A DNA stretch of 7,095 bases, taken from contig JACVXW010000077.1 of NCBI GenBank assembly GCA_015661135.1, positions 1-7,095 of the forward strand, given 5' to 3'. The position numbers and the translations under genes are program-made. The notes under the pieces were generated by a model that saw nothing but the letters and a program-made list of their open reading frames with translations, was not told the DNA's origin and did no database searches. Numbering within the stretch: the stretch's first letter is position 1; the number at the start of each line of letters is the position of its first letter. Below, piece by piece: positions 1 through 6,111 of the stretch. The DNA is from Chloroflexota bacterium (GTDB taxonomy: Bacteria > Chloroflexota > Limnocylindria > Limnocylindrales > CSP1-4).

Positions 1-85
1 CCTCGACGAGGGCAAGGACCTCGGCCACGACACGGCCGGCGCGCTGCATCTGCTCGATCTCGCGCGCCGATTTGCGAGTGACCAC
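1..85 (-). CDS. map: Methionine aminopeptidase type I, N-terminal fragment (runs off the left edge)
   Basis: The first 28 codons of a protein that begins MVTRKSAREIEQMQRAGRVV. This is the usual N-terminus of bacterial methionine aminopeptidase, in which a short basic start leads into the helix with the ExxxMxxAGR pattern. The enzyme is a cytosolic two-metal hydrolase that removes the initiator methionine from new proteins. The metal ligands and the rest of the catalytic domain lie beyond the window. The start is a GTG at 85-83, one base after the adk stop, and only a weak ribosome binding site is visible, so translation is probably coupled to adk. The family identity rests on a short stretch but is strongly supported by position, because map follows adk directly in many spc operons. 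Confidence 0.86.
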   Translation of the reverse strand, partial: MVTRKSAREIEQMQRAGRVVAEVLALVE

Positions 86-86
86 G

Positions 87-752
87 TCAGGCGGTCCGGA
101 CCGGCTCGACCCCGAGGGCCTCGAGGAGGCCGGCCGAGACATCCCGGATGGGCCGCAGCCCGTTGATGGTTCGAAGGGCACCGGTCGCCCGGTAGTGATC
201 GACGACGGCCTGCAGGTCGTCCAGTTGACTGACCAGCCGGGCCCGGATCGTCTCGGGCTGGTCATCGGCCCGTTGGACGAGCGGCGAGCCGTCCAGATCG
301 CAGATGCCCGCAACACGGGACCGGTTCATGTCGACGTGATACACGTGCCCGGCGAACTGGCAGATCCAGCGTCCGGACAGTCGCTCCACCAGCGCGTCCG
401 GCGGCACGTCGATCAGGAGCGCGGCATCGATGCGGGAGCCCCGCCCTGCTAGGAATGAATCCAGGGAAGCTGCCTGAACGGCGGTCCGTGGGAACCCGTC
501 GAGGATCGCTCCAGCGGCCGCGTCCGGGCGGCCGAGGCGCTCCTCGAGCATCCGGATCGTTACGCCGTCCGGGACGAGCTGGCCCGCGTCCATGTAGGAC
601 CGGGCCTCGAGACCGACCGGCGTGGCCTCGCGGATTGCGGCGCGAAAGAGGTCGCCGGTCGCGATGTGCGGGATCCCCAAGCGGTCCTGCAGAACCGCCG
701 CCTGCGTCCCCTTGCCAGCCCCCGGCGCGCCAAGGAGCACAACGAGGGTCAT
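87..752 (-). CDS. adk: Adenylate kinase, long-lid form with a degenerate zinc site
   Basis: Adenylate kinase catalyses ATP + AMP to 2 ADP in the cytosol and keeps the adenylate pool balanced. The 221-residue protein has the P-loop GAPGAGKGT at residues 8-16, the AMP-site TGD at 32-34, the DGFPRT motif at 85-90, and a long lid from about 128 to 165 ending in QRADDQPETIRARL. In zinc-binding members the lid carries CxxC...CxxC/D. Here the four positions are C131, A134, C151 and D154, so one cysteine is gone and metal binding is doubtful. Length is normal for the long form. The ATG lies 16 bases after the secY stop with no clear Shine-Dalgarno sequence, and map starts one base after its TGA. The start is fixed by the P-loop falling eight residues in. 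Identity is certain. Confidence 0.97.
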   Translation of the reverse strand: MTLVVLLGAPGAGKGTQAAVLQDRLGIPHIATGDLFRAAIREATPVGLEARSYMDAGQLVPDGVTIRMLEERLGRPDAAAGAILDGFPRTAVQAASLDSFLAGRGSRIDAALLIDVPPDALVERLSGRWICQFAGHVYHVDMNRSRVAGICDLDGSPLVQRADDQPETIRARLVSQLDDLQAVVDHYRATGALRTINGLRPIRDVSAGLLEALGVEPVRTA

Positions 753-768
753 CGCCGTCGTGGGCGGC

Positions 769-2023
769 TCATCGGATGAAGCCTTCGTAGTTGCGCATCA
801 TCAGCTGCGCCTCGATCTGCTTCATCGTCTCGACGACGACGGAGACGACGATGAGCAGCCCGGTTCCACCGAGCGCCACGCCGGCCAGCTTGGGGTCAAG
901 GACGCCGGCAACAACCGGCGCAACGGCAATCACCCCGAGGAAGAGCGCACCGGCGATCGTGATTCGCGAGACGACCCTGGCCAGATAGTCCCGGGTGGGC
1001 CGGCCGGGTCGGATGCCGGGAATGAAGCCGCCGTTCTTCCGCAGCTGCTCCGCCGTCTCATCGGGTTTGAACGTGAAGGCCGTGTAGAAGTAGGTGAAGC
1101 CCAGCGTCAGGAGGAAGTACATCAGCGCGTACTGCGGCGTCGTGGATGACAGGAAGGACGCGATCCCGCGAGCCGCACTTGCGACGCCCTCGACCGCCGA
1201 GAACGAAAAGTACAGCGCGAGCTGGGCCGGGAACTGCAGGATCGAGATGGCGAAGATGATCGGAATGACGCCGGCCAGGTTCACCCGGAGCGGCAGGAAC
1301 GTCTGCCCGCCCTGGTACATGCGGCGGCCCCTGACGCTGCCCCTCCTGGATGTAGATGATCACGGCGACCGCGACGACGGCCAATACGGCGAACAGGAGG
1401 ATGTCCCGCAGCGGCAGGTTGCCGGCGAGCAGGCTGGCAACGGCGTTCGGAGCCTGGCTCACGATGCCGGCGAAGATGATGAAGCTGATGCCGTTGCCGA
1501 TCCCCTTCTCGGTGATGAGCTCGCCGAGCCACATGAGGAGCACTGCCCCGGCGACCATCGTCACCATCTGGACCCACGACATCGCGTTCCCGAGGCCGAA
1601 GCCCCCGATGATGACGCCGGACGCGTTCAGCGCGGACAGGATGCCGAACGCCTGGAGGAAGGCCATCGGTACGGTGAGGTAGCGGGTGTACTGGTTGAGC
1701 TTCTGGCGACCGAACTCGCCTTCCCGGCTGAGGGCCTGAAGTGACGGGATGACCCCCTGCATCAACTGCATGATGATCGAGGCATTGATGTACGGGTTCA
1801 TCGTCAGGCCCACGATCGACATGGTCGAGAGGCCCCCGCCGGCAAACAGGTCGATGATGCCGAACGCCGTGTTCTGCTCGAAGAACGCCTTGAGCTGTGC
1901 GGCATCAATTCCGGGCAACGGCACCGTGGCGAGAAGCCGGTAGACGACGAGGATGCCCAGGACGAACAGGATTCGACGCCGGATGTCCGGCGCCCGAAAG
2001 GCGTTGAGGAGCGACTCGAACAC
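769..2023 (-). pseudogene. secY: Preprotein translocase subunit SecY, broken by a frameshift with an apparent small deletion
   Basis: SecY is the ten-helix channel of the SecYEG translocon in the cytoplasmic membrane. Residues 1-230 read normally from a GTG at 2023. They include the plug and TM2 signature GLTMNPYINASIIMQLM (72-88) and the second signature with LGELITEKGIGNGISFIIF (166-184). After IQEGQR (225-230) this frame turns into arginine- and proline-rich nonsense up to a stop at 1058. Normal SecY resumes in another frame as VRGRRMYQGGQ from 1335 and continues through NLAGVIPIIFA and FTYFYTAF to the C-terminal RNYEGFIR, with a TGA at 769. The pieces plus about ten missing loop residues give about 427 residues, a normal length. 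No other damage is seen. The start follows the rplO stop by three bases without a clear ribosome binding site. The gene may be intact in the organism and broken only in this assembly. Confidence 0.9.
1327..1345 (-). other. Frameshift junction in secY (cytoplasmic loop between TM6 and TM7)
   Basis: On the minus strand the upstream frame reads E227-G228-Q229-R230, and the downstream frame takes over at GTC (1335-1333) as V-R-G-R-R-M-Y. Other SecY proteins have about ten residues here, of the form RRIxVxYAxR, between the conserved GQ and the GRR that precedes TM7. Only one base remains between the CAG of Q229 and the GTC codon where thirty would be expected, which fits a 29-base loss. The hexamer AGGGGC occurs on both sides, at 1344-1339 and 1332-1327, twelve bases apart. 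Confidence 0.8.
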
Positions 2024-2026
2024 GGA

Positions 2027-2818
2027 TCAGGCGTCCGGCGACGTGTCCGCGGCCGCTTCGGCTTCGGCGGACTCGGGGGCGTCATCGGGTGCCGGAGCCG
2101 GCGTCGCCGCGGCCGCCGCCTTCGCGCGCGACGCCCTCGCCGGCCGGGTCTTGACGGCCTCGACAGGAGCCTCGGTGCTGTCGGTGGTGCTGTCTGTGGT
2201 GCCGGCGGCATCGCCCGCGGCGGCCCCGGTGGCGACCTCGACCGTGTCGGCGGCGGCAGGCTCGGGAGCACCGCCGCCCAGGCCAAGGGCAGCTCTCGGT
2301 CCCGTCGGGATCTCGAGCAGGGAGACGGACCCGCCGGCCGCCTCGATCTTGGTTCGTGCCGATGCGCTGACGGCGTCGGCGACCACGAACAGGGCCGTGA
2401 CCAGCTCACCGTTCCCGAGGACCTTGAGCGGCTTGTTCAGGGTCCGGACGAGACCCGCGGCGCGCAGGATCTCCTGGTTGACCGTGATCGGCGCGGGCGC
2501 GGCGCCCTTCGCCTTCTTCACGCCGGGCATCTCGCCGGCCTCGAGGATGCCGAGCTCCACGAGACGCGCGATCGAGCCGACGTTCACGACCTCGTAGTCG
2601 ATCTTGAACGGGTTGCGGAAGCCGCGCAGCTTGGGGATGCGGCGGTGGAGCGGTGTCTGGCCACCCTCGAACCACGCCGGAATCGATCCGCCGGCTCGCG
2701 CCTTCTGGCCCTTGGTACCACGGCCGGCCGTCTTGCCCTTGCCGGCGGCGATTCCGCGGCCGACGCGGGTCTTCTTCTTGTGGGCGCCGGGTGCCGGCTG
2801 GAGATCGTGGAGCTTCAT
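2027..2818 (-). CDS. rplO: 50S ribosomal protein L15 with a long Ala/Asp/Glu-rich C-terminal tail
   Basis: L15 binds 23S rRNA and acts late in assembly of the large subunit. Residues 1-60 show the family N-terminus, MKLHDLQPAPGAHKKKTRVG followed by the glycine- and lysine-rich stretch GKGKTAGRGTKGQKAR and the FEGGQTPLHRRIPK motif. Residues 70-170 hold the globular domain, including NQEILRAAGL and a final segment EAAGGSVSLLEI. The family normally ends near there, at about 150 residues. This protein has 263, with some 93 extra residues of low complexity that are mostly acidic and alanine-rich and have one basic patch (KTRPARASRAK, 223-233). The ATG overlaps the rpmD stop as ATGA and is preceded by AGGAG at 2828-2824. 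Core identity is certain; the function of the tail is unknown. Confidence 0.96.
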   Translation of the reverse strand: MKLHDLQPAPGAHKKKTRVGRGIAAGKGKTAGRGTKGQKARAGGSIPAWFEGGQTPLHRRIPKLRGFRNPFKIDYEVVNVGSIARLVELGILEAGEMPGVKKAKGAAPAPITVNQEILRAAGLVRTLNKPLKVLGNGELVTALFVVADAVSASARTKIEAAGGSVSLLEIPTGPRAALGLGGGAPEPAAADTVEVATGAAAGDAAGTTDSTTDSTEAPVEAVKTRPARASRAKAAAAATPAPAPDDAPESAEAEAAADTSPDA

Positions 2819-3042
2819 GCCTTCTCCTGCCCGTCGCCGACGACCTGCGCGGTGCCGGCCGGGACTTCTTCCACCGACACGAGAAAACGGACCTGGCGGA
2901 CCATCCCGCGAGTGGCCTCGTTGTCGGCGACGTCGGCCGAGCTGCCGATGCCGTGCAGCCCGAGGGCCTTGATCGTGGCACGGTTCCGGGCGATGTGGCC
3001 GATGGTGCTCCGCACCTGGGTGACCCGCAGCTTAGCGGCCAT
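2815..3042 (-). CDS. rpmD: 50S ribosomal protein L30
   Basis: A 75-residue protein that opens with AAKLRVTQVRSTIGHIARNR and continues IKALGLHGIGSSADVADNEA. It matches the L30 family, including the RSTIG turn, the KALGLH segment and the V-D-N residues ahead of the helix that ends the domain (RGMVRQVRFLVSVEE). L30 is a small 23S rRNA-binding protein that is absent from some bacterial lineages, so its presence is mildly informative for taxonomy. The last dozen or so residues extend beyond the typical 60-residue core. The ATG lies within the end of rpsE, overlapping it by 11 bases, and has its own Shine-Dalgarno sequence at 3055-3050. The TGA overlaps the rplO ATG, so the three genes are probably translated in a coupled way. 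Confidence 0.96.
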   Translation of the reverse strand: MAAKLRVTQVRSTIGHIARNRATIKALGLHGIGSSADVADNEATRGMVRQVRFLVSVEEVPAGTAQVVGDGQEKA

Positions 3043-3568
3043 TGGTCGTCTCCCCGGAAGCCGGCTGGCCCGGGATCCGGATACGGAGCGTGACGCCGCG
3101 TCGGGCGCTGAGCTCCTCGGCGGAGTGGAGCCCGCGGAGCGCCTCGAGGGTTGCCCGCGTGACGTTGACCGGGTTGGTGGACCCGTGGACCTTGGTCAGG
3201 ATGTCGCGGATCCCGGCCGACTCGACGACCGCGCGGACGGAGCCGCCGGCGATCACGCCGGTGCCCTGGGAGGCCGGCTTGAGCAGGACGCTGCTGGCCT
3301 GGAACTCCTTGCGGACCTCGTGCGGGATCGTGGTGCCGATCATCGGGATCCGGATCAGGTTCTTCTTGGCGTCCTCGACACCCTTCCGGATCGACTCTGG
3401 CACCTCGCCGGCCTTGCCGAGGCCGACGCCGACGTGGCCCGCGCCATCGCCCACGACGACGACCGCGCTGAAGCTGAACCGCCGGCCGCCCTTGACGACC
3501 TTGGCGACGCGGTTGATCTGGACGACGCGCTCCTCGAGCGCGAGCTTGTTCGGGTCGATGCGTGCCAC
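3032..3568 (-). CDS. rpsE: 30S ribosomal protein S5
   Basis: S5 sits at the mRNA entry side of the small subunit and helps keep decoding accurate. The 178-residue protein has a short N-terminal arm, then EERVVQINRVAKVVKGGRRF (13-31). The double-stranded-RNA-binding-like domain follows, with the signature VVVGDGAGHVGVGLGKAGEVP (37-57) and IRKGVEDAKKN. The C-terminal domain has GTGVIAGGSVRAVVESAGI and DILTKVHGSTNPVNV. Length is typical. The start is GTG rather than ATG. It is fixed by AAGGAG five bases upstream and by the family N-terminus. The gene begins nine bases after the rplR stop and overlaps rpmD by 11 bases at its end. Confidence 0.97.
   Translation of the reverse strand: MARIDPNKLALEERVVQINRVAKVVKGGRRFSFSAVVVVGDGAGHVGVGLGKAGEVPESIRKGVEDAKKNLIRIPMIGTTIPHEVRKEFQASSVLLKPASQGTGVIAGGSVRAVVESAGIRDILTKVHGSTNPVNVTRATLEALRGLHSAEELSARRGVTLRIRIPGQPASGETTNGR
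3050..3055 (-). promoter_or_regulatory. Ribosome binding site of rpmD, inside rpsE
   Basis: GGGGAG stands seven bases before the rpmD ATG and lies wholly in the last codons of rpsE. It supports the start that gives an 11-base overlap. Confidence 0.7.
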
Positions 3569-3573
3569 GTCTG

Positions 3574-3579
3574 CTCCTT
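3574..3579 (-). promoter_or_regulatory. Ribosome binding site of rpsE
   Basis: AAGGAG overlaps the TAA stop of rplR and lies five bases before the GTG start of rpsE. It is a near-perfect match to the 16S anti-Shine-Dalgarno sequence and fixes the non-ATG start. Confidence 0.8.
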
Positions 3580-3940
3580 AGAAGTCGAGGCCGGCCGCGC
3601 GGGCCGCCTCTGCGAGCGACTTGACGCGCCCGTGATATCGGAATCCAGCCCGGTCGAACACGACGCGCTCGACACCCGCGGTGCTTGCCCGCGCCGCGAG
3701 CAGTCGACCGACGGCCGCGGCCTCCTGCGTCTTCGTGCCCGAGCCGGAGCGGAGCTCCCTCTCGAGCGAGGACGCGGCAGCGAGCGTCGTGCCGGATGCG
3801 TCATCGATGACCTGGGCGTAGATATGGTTGAGGCTCCGGAAGACCGCCAGTCGCGGGCGCGACGGGACTCCCTCCAGGCGGAGGCGAATCCGTTCGTGGC
3901 GCTTGCGGCGCGCGGCGCCGCGGCTTGCGAGCTGGGTCAT
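3578..3940 (-). CDS. rplR: 50S ribosomal protein L18
   Basis: L18 bridges 5S rRNA to the large subunit, together with L5, which is encoded in the same operon. The 120-residue protein has a basic N-terminal arm (RGAARRKRHERIRLRLEG), the family motif RPRLAVFRSLNHIYAQVIDD (28-47) and the C-terminal VVFDRAGFRYHGRVKSLAEA leading to the closing GLDF. Length is normal. The open frame extends further upstream, but ATG at 3940 is chosen because it gives the family N-terminus and has GAGGA (3953-3949) eight bases before it. The 19-base gap to rplF is the longest in the window. Confidence 0.97.
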   Translation of the reverse strand: MTQLASRGAARRKRHERIRLRLEGVPSRPRLAVFRSLNHIYAQVIDDASGTTLAAASSLERELRSGSGTKTQEAAAVGRLLAARASTAGVERVVFDRAGFRYHGRVKSLAEAARAAGLDF

Positions 3941-3959
3941 TCCAATGGTCCTCGAATAC

Positions 3960-4511
3960 CTACTTCTTGCCGCCGATCTTGCCGGCCTTGCCGGCCTTGC
4001 GGCGGATGACCTCGCCGGCGTAGCGGACGCCCTTGCCCTTGTACGGCTCGGGCTTCCGGGAGGCGCGGACCTTGGCCGCGACCTGCCCGACGAGCTCCTT
4101 GTCGATGCCCACGACGGCCAGCTTGATCGGGCTTTCAACCTCAAAGCTGATCCCGTCCGGCGGTTCGATCTCGACGGAGTGGCTGTACCCGAGGCTGAGC
4201 TGCAGCTTCCTGCCGACGAGCACGGCCCGATACCCGACGCCAGTGATCTCGAGGCCCTTGCGGTACCCCGTCGTCACGCCGATGACCATGTTGTTCACGA
4301 GCGTCCGGGTAAGCCCGTGCAGTTGCTTGTGCATCTTCTGCTCGGATGGACGGGTCACGACGAGCGTCTCGGCTTCGCGACTGACCCGCATGTCCGGATG
4401 CAGCGTTCGATTGAGCGTGCCGCGGGGGCCCGTCACGGTCACGCTCGCGCCGTCGAGGGCGATGTCCACGCCGGCGGGAACTGCGATGGGGAGTCGGCCG
4501 ATACGAGACAT
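3960..4511 (-). CDS. rplF: 50S ribosomal protein L6
   Basis: L6 binds 23S rRNA near the sarcin-ricin loop, close to where the elongation factors act. The 183-residue protein begins MSRIGRLPIAVPAGV and has two tandem repeats of the L6 fold. The first contains VTGPRGTLNRTLHPD and ends near VNNMVIGVTTGYRK. The second begins LEITGVGYRAVLVGRKLQLSLGYSH and carries the family signature PEPYKGKGVRYAGE (about 154-167). The C-terminus is lysine- and glycine-rich (RRKAGKAGKIGGKK), as is usual. The ATG lies seven bases after the rpsH stop with only a modest AGGCGG ahead of it, so coupling to rpsH is likely. Confidence 0.97.
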   Translation of the reverse strand: MSRIGRLPIAVPAGVDIALDGASVTVTGPRGTLNRTLHPDMRVSREAETLVVTRPSEQKMHKQLHGLTRTLVNNMVIGVTTGYRKGLEITGVGYRAVLVGRKLQLSLGYSHSVEIEPPDGISFEVESPIKLAVVGIDKELVGQVAAKVRASRKPEPYKGKGVRYAGEVIRRKAGKAGKIGGKK

Positions 4512-4518
4512 CGTCCGC

Positions 4519-4917
4519 CTACCAGACGAAGGCCAGGACTTCGCCGCCGAGCTGGGCCTTGTGGGCCTGCGCGCCGGTCATGATCCCCTGGCTCGTGCTG
4601 ACGATGACGACGCCGAGGCCGCCGAGGACGCGTGGGATGTCCGTCTTGCGCGCGTACACGCGCAGTCCCGGCTTGCTGATCCGCTTCAGCCCGGACACGA
4701 CCGGCACCTTGCCGTCCACGTAGCGCAACTGGAGGCGGATGGCGTGGCCGGGTCCGGCCTGCTCCTCGCTCCAGTCGGCGATGAATCCCTCGTCCTTGAG
4801 GATCCGGGCGATCTCGCGCTTGGTCCGCGAGGCCGGCACCAGCACGTCCATGTGGCGGGCGCGCGATGCGTTGCGGACGCGCGTGAGCATGTCTGCGATC
4901 GGGTCGGAGATGTTCAT
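4519..4917 (-). CDS. rpsH: 30S ribosomal protein S8
   Basis: S8 is a primary 16S rRNA-binding protein needed for assembly of the small subunit. In Escherichia coli it also represses the spc operon by binding its own mRNA near rplE; whether that happens here cannot be told from the sequence. The 132-residue protein starts MNISDPIADMLTRVRNASRA, continues with VLVPASRTKREIARILKDEGFI, and ends in the RNA-binding C-terminal domain with GLGVVIVSTSQGIMTGAQA and GGEVLAFVW. The open frame runs on upstream through rpsZ, but ATG at 4917 gives the family N-terminus. It has TAGGA (4928-4924), overlapping the rpsZ stop, six bases ahead. Length is typical. Confidence 0.97.
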   Translation of the reverse strand: MNISDPIADMLTRVRNASRARHMDVLVPASRTKREIARILKDEGFIADWSEEQAGPGHAIRLQLRYVDGKVPVVSGLKRISKPGLRVYARKTDIPRVLGGLGVVIVSTSQGIMTGAQAHKAQLGGEVLAFVW

Positions 4918-4925
4918 CGGTATTC

Positions 4926-5111
4926 CTACCAGCTCGACTTCGTGACGCCGGGCAACTCGCCCACGAGGGCGCGCTCCCTGAAGCAGATCCGGCACAGGGC
5001 GAATCGGCGCATGAAGCCACGCGGCCGACCGCACACGGTGCAGCGGTGGTAGCCCCGGACCTCGAACTTCGGGGTCCGCTTTGCCTTTGCGATCATCGAC
5101 TTCTTGGCCAT
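4926..5111 (-). CDS. rpsZ: 30S ribosomal protein S14, zinc-binding short form (type Z)
   Basis: The 61-residue short form of S14, which binds 16S rRNA in the head of the small subunit. Two CxxC pairs, C24-C27 and C40-C43, make up the zinc site, within YHRCTVCGRPRGFMRRFALC and CRICFRERA. The basic N-terminus (AKKSMIAKAKRTPKF) and the final GVTKSSW are as in other type Z proteins. All four ligands are present, so this is the zinc-dependent (C+) version typical of Gram-positive bacteria and Chloroflexota rather than the longer zinc-free one. The start has a strong Shine-Dalgarno sequence in the 17-base gap after rplE. Confidence 0.97.
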   Translation of the reverse strand: MAKKSMIAKAKRTPKFEVRGYHRCTVCGRPRGFMRRFALCRICFRERALVGELPGVTKSSW

Positions 5112-5117
5112 GGTCTC

Positions 5118-5122
5118 CCTCC
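5118..5122 (-). promoter_or_regulatory. Ribosome binding site of rpsZ
   Basis: GGAGG, within a longer purine run, lies six bases before the ATG of rpsZ in the short gap after rplE. It is one of the few binding sites here that is not inside a coding region. Confidence 0.75.
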
Positions 5123-5128
5123 CCGCGC

Positions 5129-5671
5129 CTACGAGGCGAAGGGCATGCCGAGGAGTTCAAGCAGGCGCCTGGACTCCTCGTCGGTCTTCGCCGTCGTCAC
5201 GATGCTGATCTCCAGCCCGCGGAGACGGTCCACCTTGTCGTAGTCGATCTCCGGAAAAGCGATCTGCTCCTTGAGACCGATCGTGTAGTTCCCCCGGCCG
5301 TCGAACGACCGGCCCGGGACGCCCCGGAAGTCGCGGATCCGGGGAAGCGCCAGGAGCGTGAAGCGCTCCAGGAAGTCCCACATCCGCTGCCCGCGCAGGG
5401 TCACCTTCGCGCCGATCGGGTTGCCCGTCCGGACGCGGAACTGGGCGATCGAGCGCTTGGCCCGCGTCACGATTGGCTTCTGGCCGGTGATGCTCGCCAG
5501 GTCCTTGACGGCGGCATCGATGGCCTTGGCGTTCGTGAGGGCCTCCCCAAGGCCGACATTGACGACCACCTTGTCGAGGCCCGGCACCTGCATCGGGTTC
5601 GCGTAGTTGAACTGTTTCGTGAGGGCCGGCACGGCTTCCGCGAGGTACCGGTCCCTGAGGTTGCTCGCCAT
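5129..5671 (-). CDS. rplE: 50S ribosomal protein L5
   Basis: L5 binds 5S rRNA and forms part of the central protuberance, contacting P-site tRNA. The 180-residue protein has the N-terminal helix (LRDRYLAEAVPALTKQFNY), the family motif VPGLDKVVVNVGLGEA (29-44), then ITGQKPIVTRAKRSIAQFRV and VTLRGQRMWDFLERF, and near the end FPEIDYDKVDRLRGLEISIV. Length is normal. The open frame extends 33 codons upstream into rplX, but ATG at 5671 gives the family N-terminus. It overlaps the rplX stop as TGATG and has GAGGTG (5685-5680) eight bases ahead. A GTG one codon earlier is a less likely alternative. Confidence 0.97.
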   Translation of the reverse strand: MASNLRDRYLAEAVPALTKQFNYANPMQVPGLDKVVVNVGLGEALTNAKAIDAAVKDLASITGQKPIVTRAKRSIAQFRVRTGNPIGAKVTLRGQRMWDFLERFTLLALPRIRDFRGVPGRSFDGRGNYTIGLKEQIAFPEIDYDKVDRLRGLEISIVTTAKTDEESRRLLELLGMPFAS

Positions 5672-6111
5672 CACACGGTCACCTCGACGGCCTGCCCGCA
5701 GTGGGCGCAGACGCGGACCCGATGCCCGTCGTCGAGCGTCGTGTGCCCGATCCGGGTGGGCTTGTCGCACTTCGGGCAGACGAGCATGACCTTGGACACG
5801 TCGAGCGGCATCGCGATATCCAGGATTCCGCCCTGCTGAACCTTGGGCATGCGATCCGTCCGCCCGCTGGACTGGCGGGCCTTGGTGTGCCGGCGCGCGA
5901 TGTTGAGGCCCTCCACGACGACGGCGATCCCGCTCGTGGGGGTGGTTCGACGGAAGGCGACCCGCAGGGCGCCGCGACTGGCGGTCCGGCGGATCACCCG
6001 CTCGACCTTGCCGCGCTTGCCGGCATCCTTGCCGGTGATCACGACGACCAGGTCGCCCTTGCGAATCTCGGGGACGCGCGTCGGCCGGCCGTGCTCGTAG
6101 ACCCGTGCCAT
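5671..6111 (-). CDS. rplX: 50S ribosomal protein L24 with a four-cysteine C-terminal motif and an insertion
   Basis: L24 is one of the first proteins to bind 23S rRNA in assembly of the large subunit. The KOW motif is clear at about residues 17-40 (RKGDLVVVITGKDAGKRGKV), followed after an interruption by VVVEGLNIARRHTK (64-77) and then GGILDIAMPLDVSKVMLV. At 146 residues it is longer than the usual 100 or so. About 19 residues (roughly 42-60) are inserted between the KOW strands, and the N-terminus is some ten residues longer than in E. coli. C112-C115 and C135-C138 form two CxxC pairs that look like a zinc ribbon. ATG at 6111 overlaps the rplN stop as TGATG and has GGAGG (6123-6119) seven bases ahead. 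GTG at 6114 is possible but too close to that site. Confidence 0.95.
   Translation of the reverse strand: MARVYEHGRPTRVPEIRKGDLVVVITGKDAGKRGKVERVIRRTASRGALRVAFRRTTPTSGIAVVVEGLNIARRHTKARQSSGRTDRMPKVQQGGILDIAMPLDVSKVMLVCPKCDKPTRIGHTTLDDGHRVRVCAHCGQAVEVTV

Noticed and set aside
1058..1333. C-terminal part of the first secY frame as a genuine variant SecY tail
   Set aside because: The residues after Q229 are Arg/Pro/Gly/His-rich and non-membrane, while the other frame over the same bases encodes normal TM7-10. It is out-of-frame reading.
2027..2250. Repeat or mobile-element origin for the GC-rich L15 tail
   Set aside because: There are short runs of alanine codons but no inverted or direct repeats of useful length and no change in strand or codon use. 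It reads as a low-complexity protein tail.
1804..2409. A 201-codon minus-strand frame across the rplO-secY junction
   Set aside because: It is rich in Arg, Pro and Ser and is an out-of-frame reading of the L15 tail and SecY N-terminus. It has no ribosome binding site or family likeness.
2645..4009. A 454-codon open frame on the plus strand, longer than any real gene here
   Set aside because: It lies opposite rplO, rpmD, rpsE and rplR. In GC-rich DNA the antisense frames of real genes stay open for long stretches. Its translation resembles no family I know.
3941..4144. Upstream extension of rplR into rplF
   Set aside because: The added residues are a Ser/Arg-rich shadow of rplF. The L18 N-terminus begins at the ATG at 3940 with GAGGA ahead of it.
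3828..5052. Two overlapping plus-strand open frames of 251 and 339 codons
   Set aside because: Both are antisense shadows of rplF, rpsH and rpsZ, with skewed composition and no recognisable motif.
4918..5160. Upstream extension of the rpsH frame to an ATG at 5160
   Set aside because: The added residues are an out-of-frame reading of rpsZ. The S8 N-terminus MNISDPIADM has its own ribosome binding site at 4928-4924.
5672..5770. Upstream extension of rplE by 33 codons
   Set aside because: The added residues are an arginine-rich shadow of the rplX C-terminus. ATG at 5671 fits the L5 family and has a binding site.
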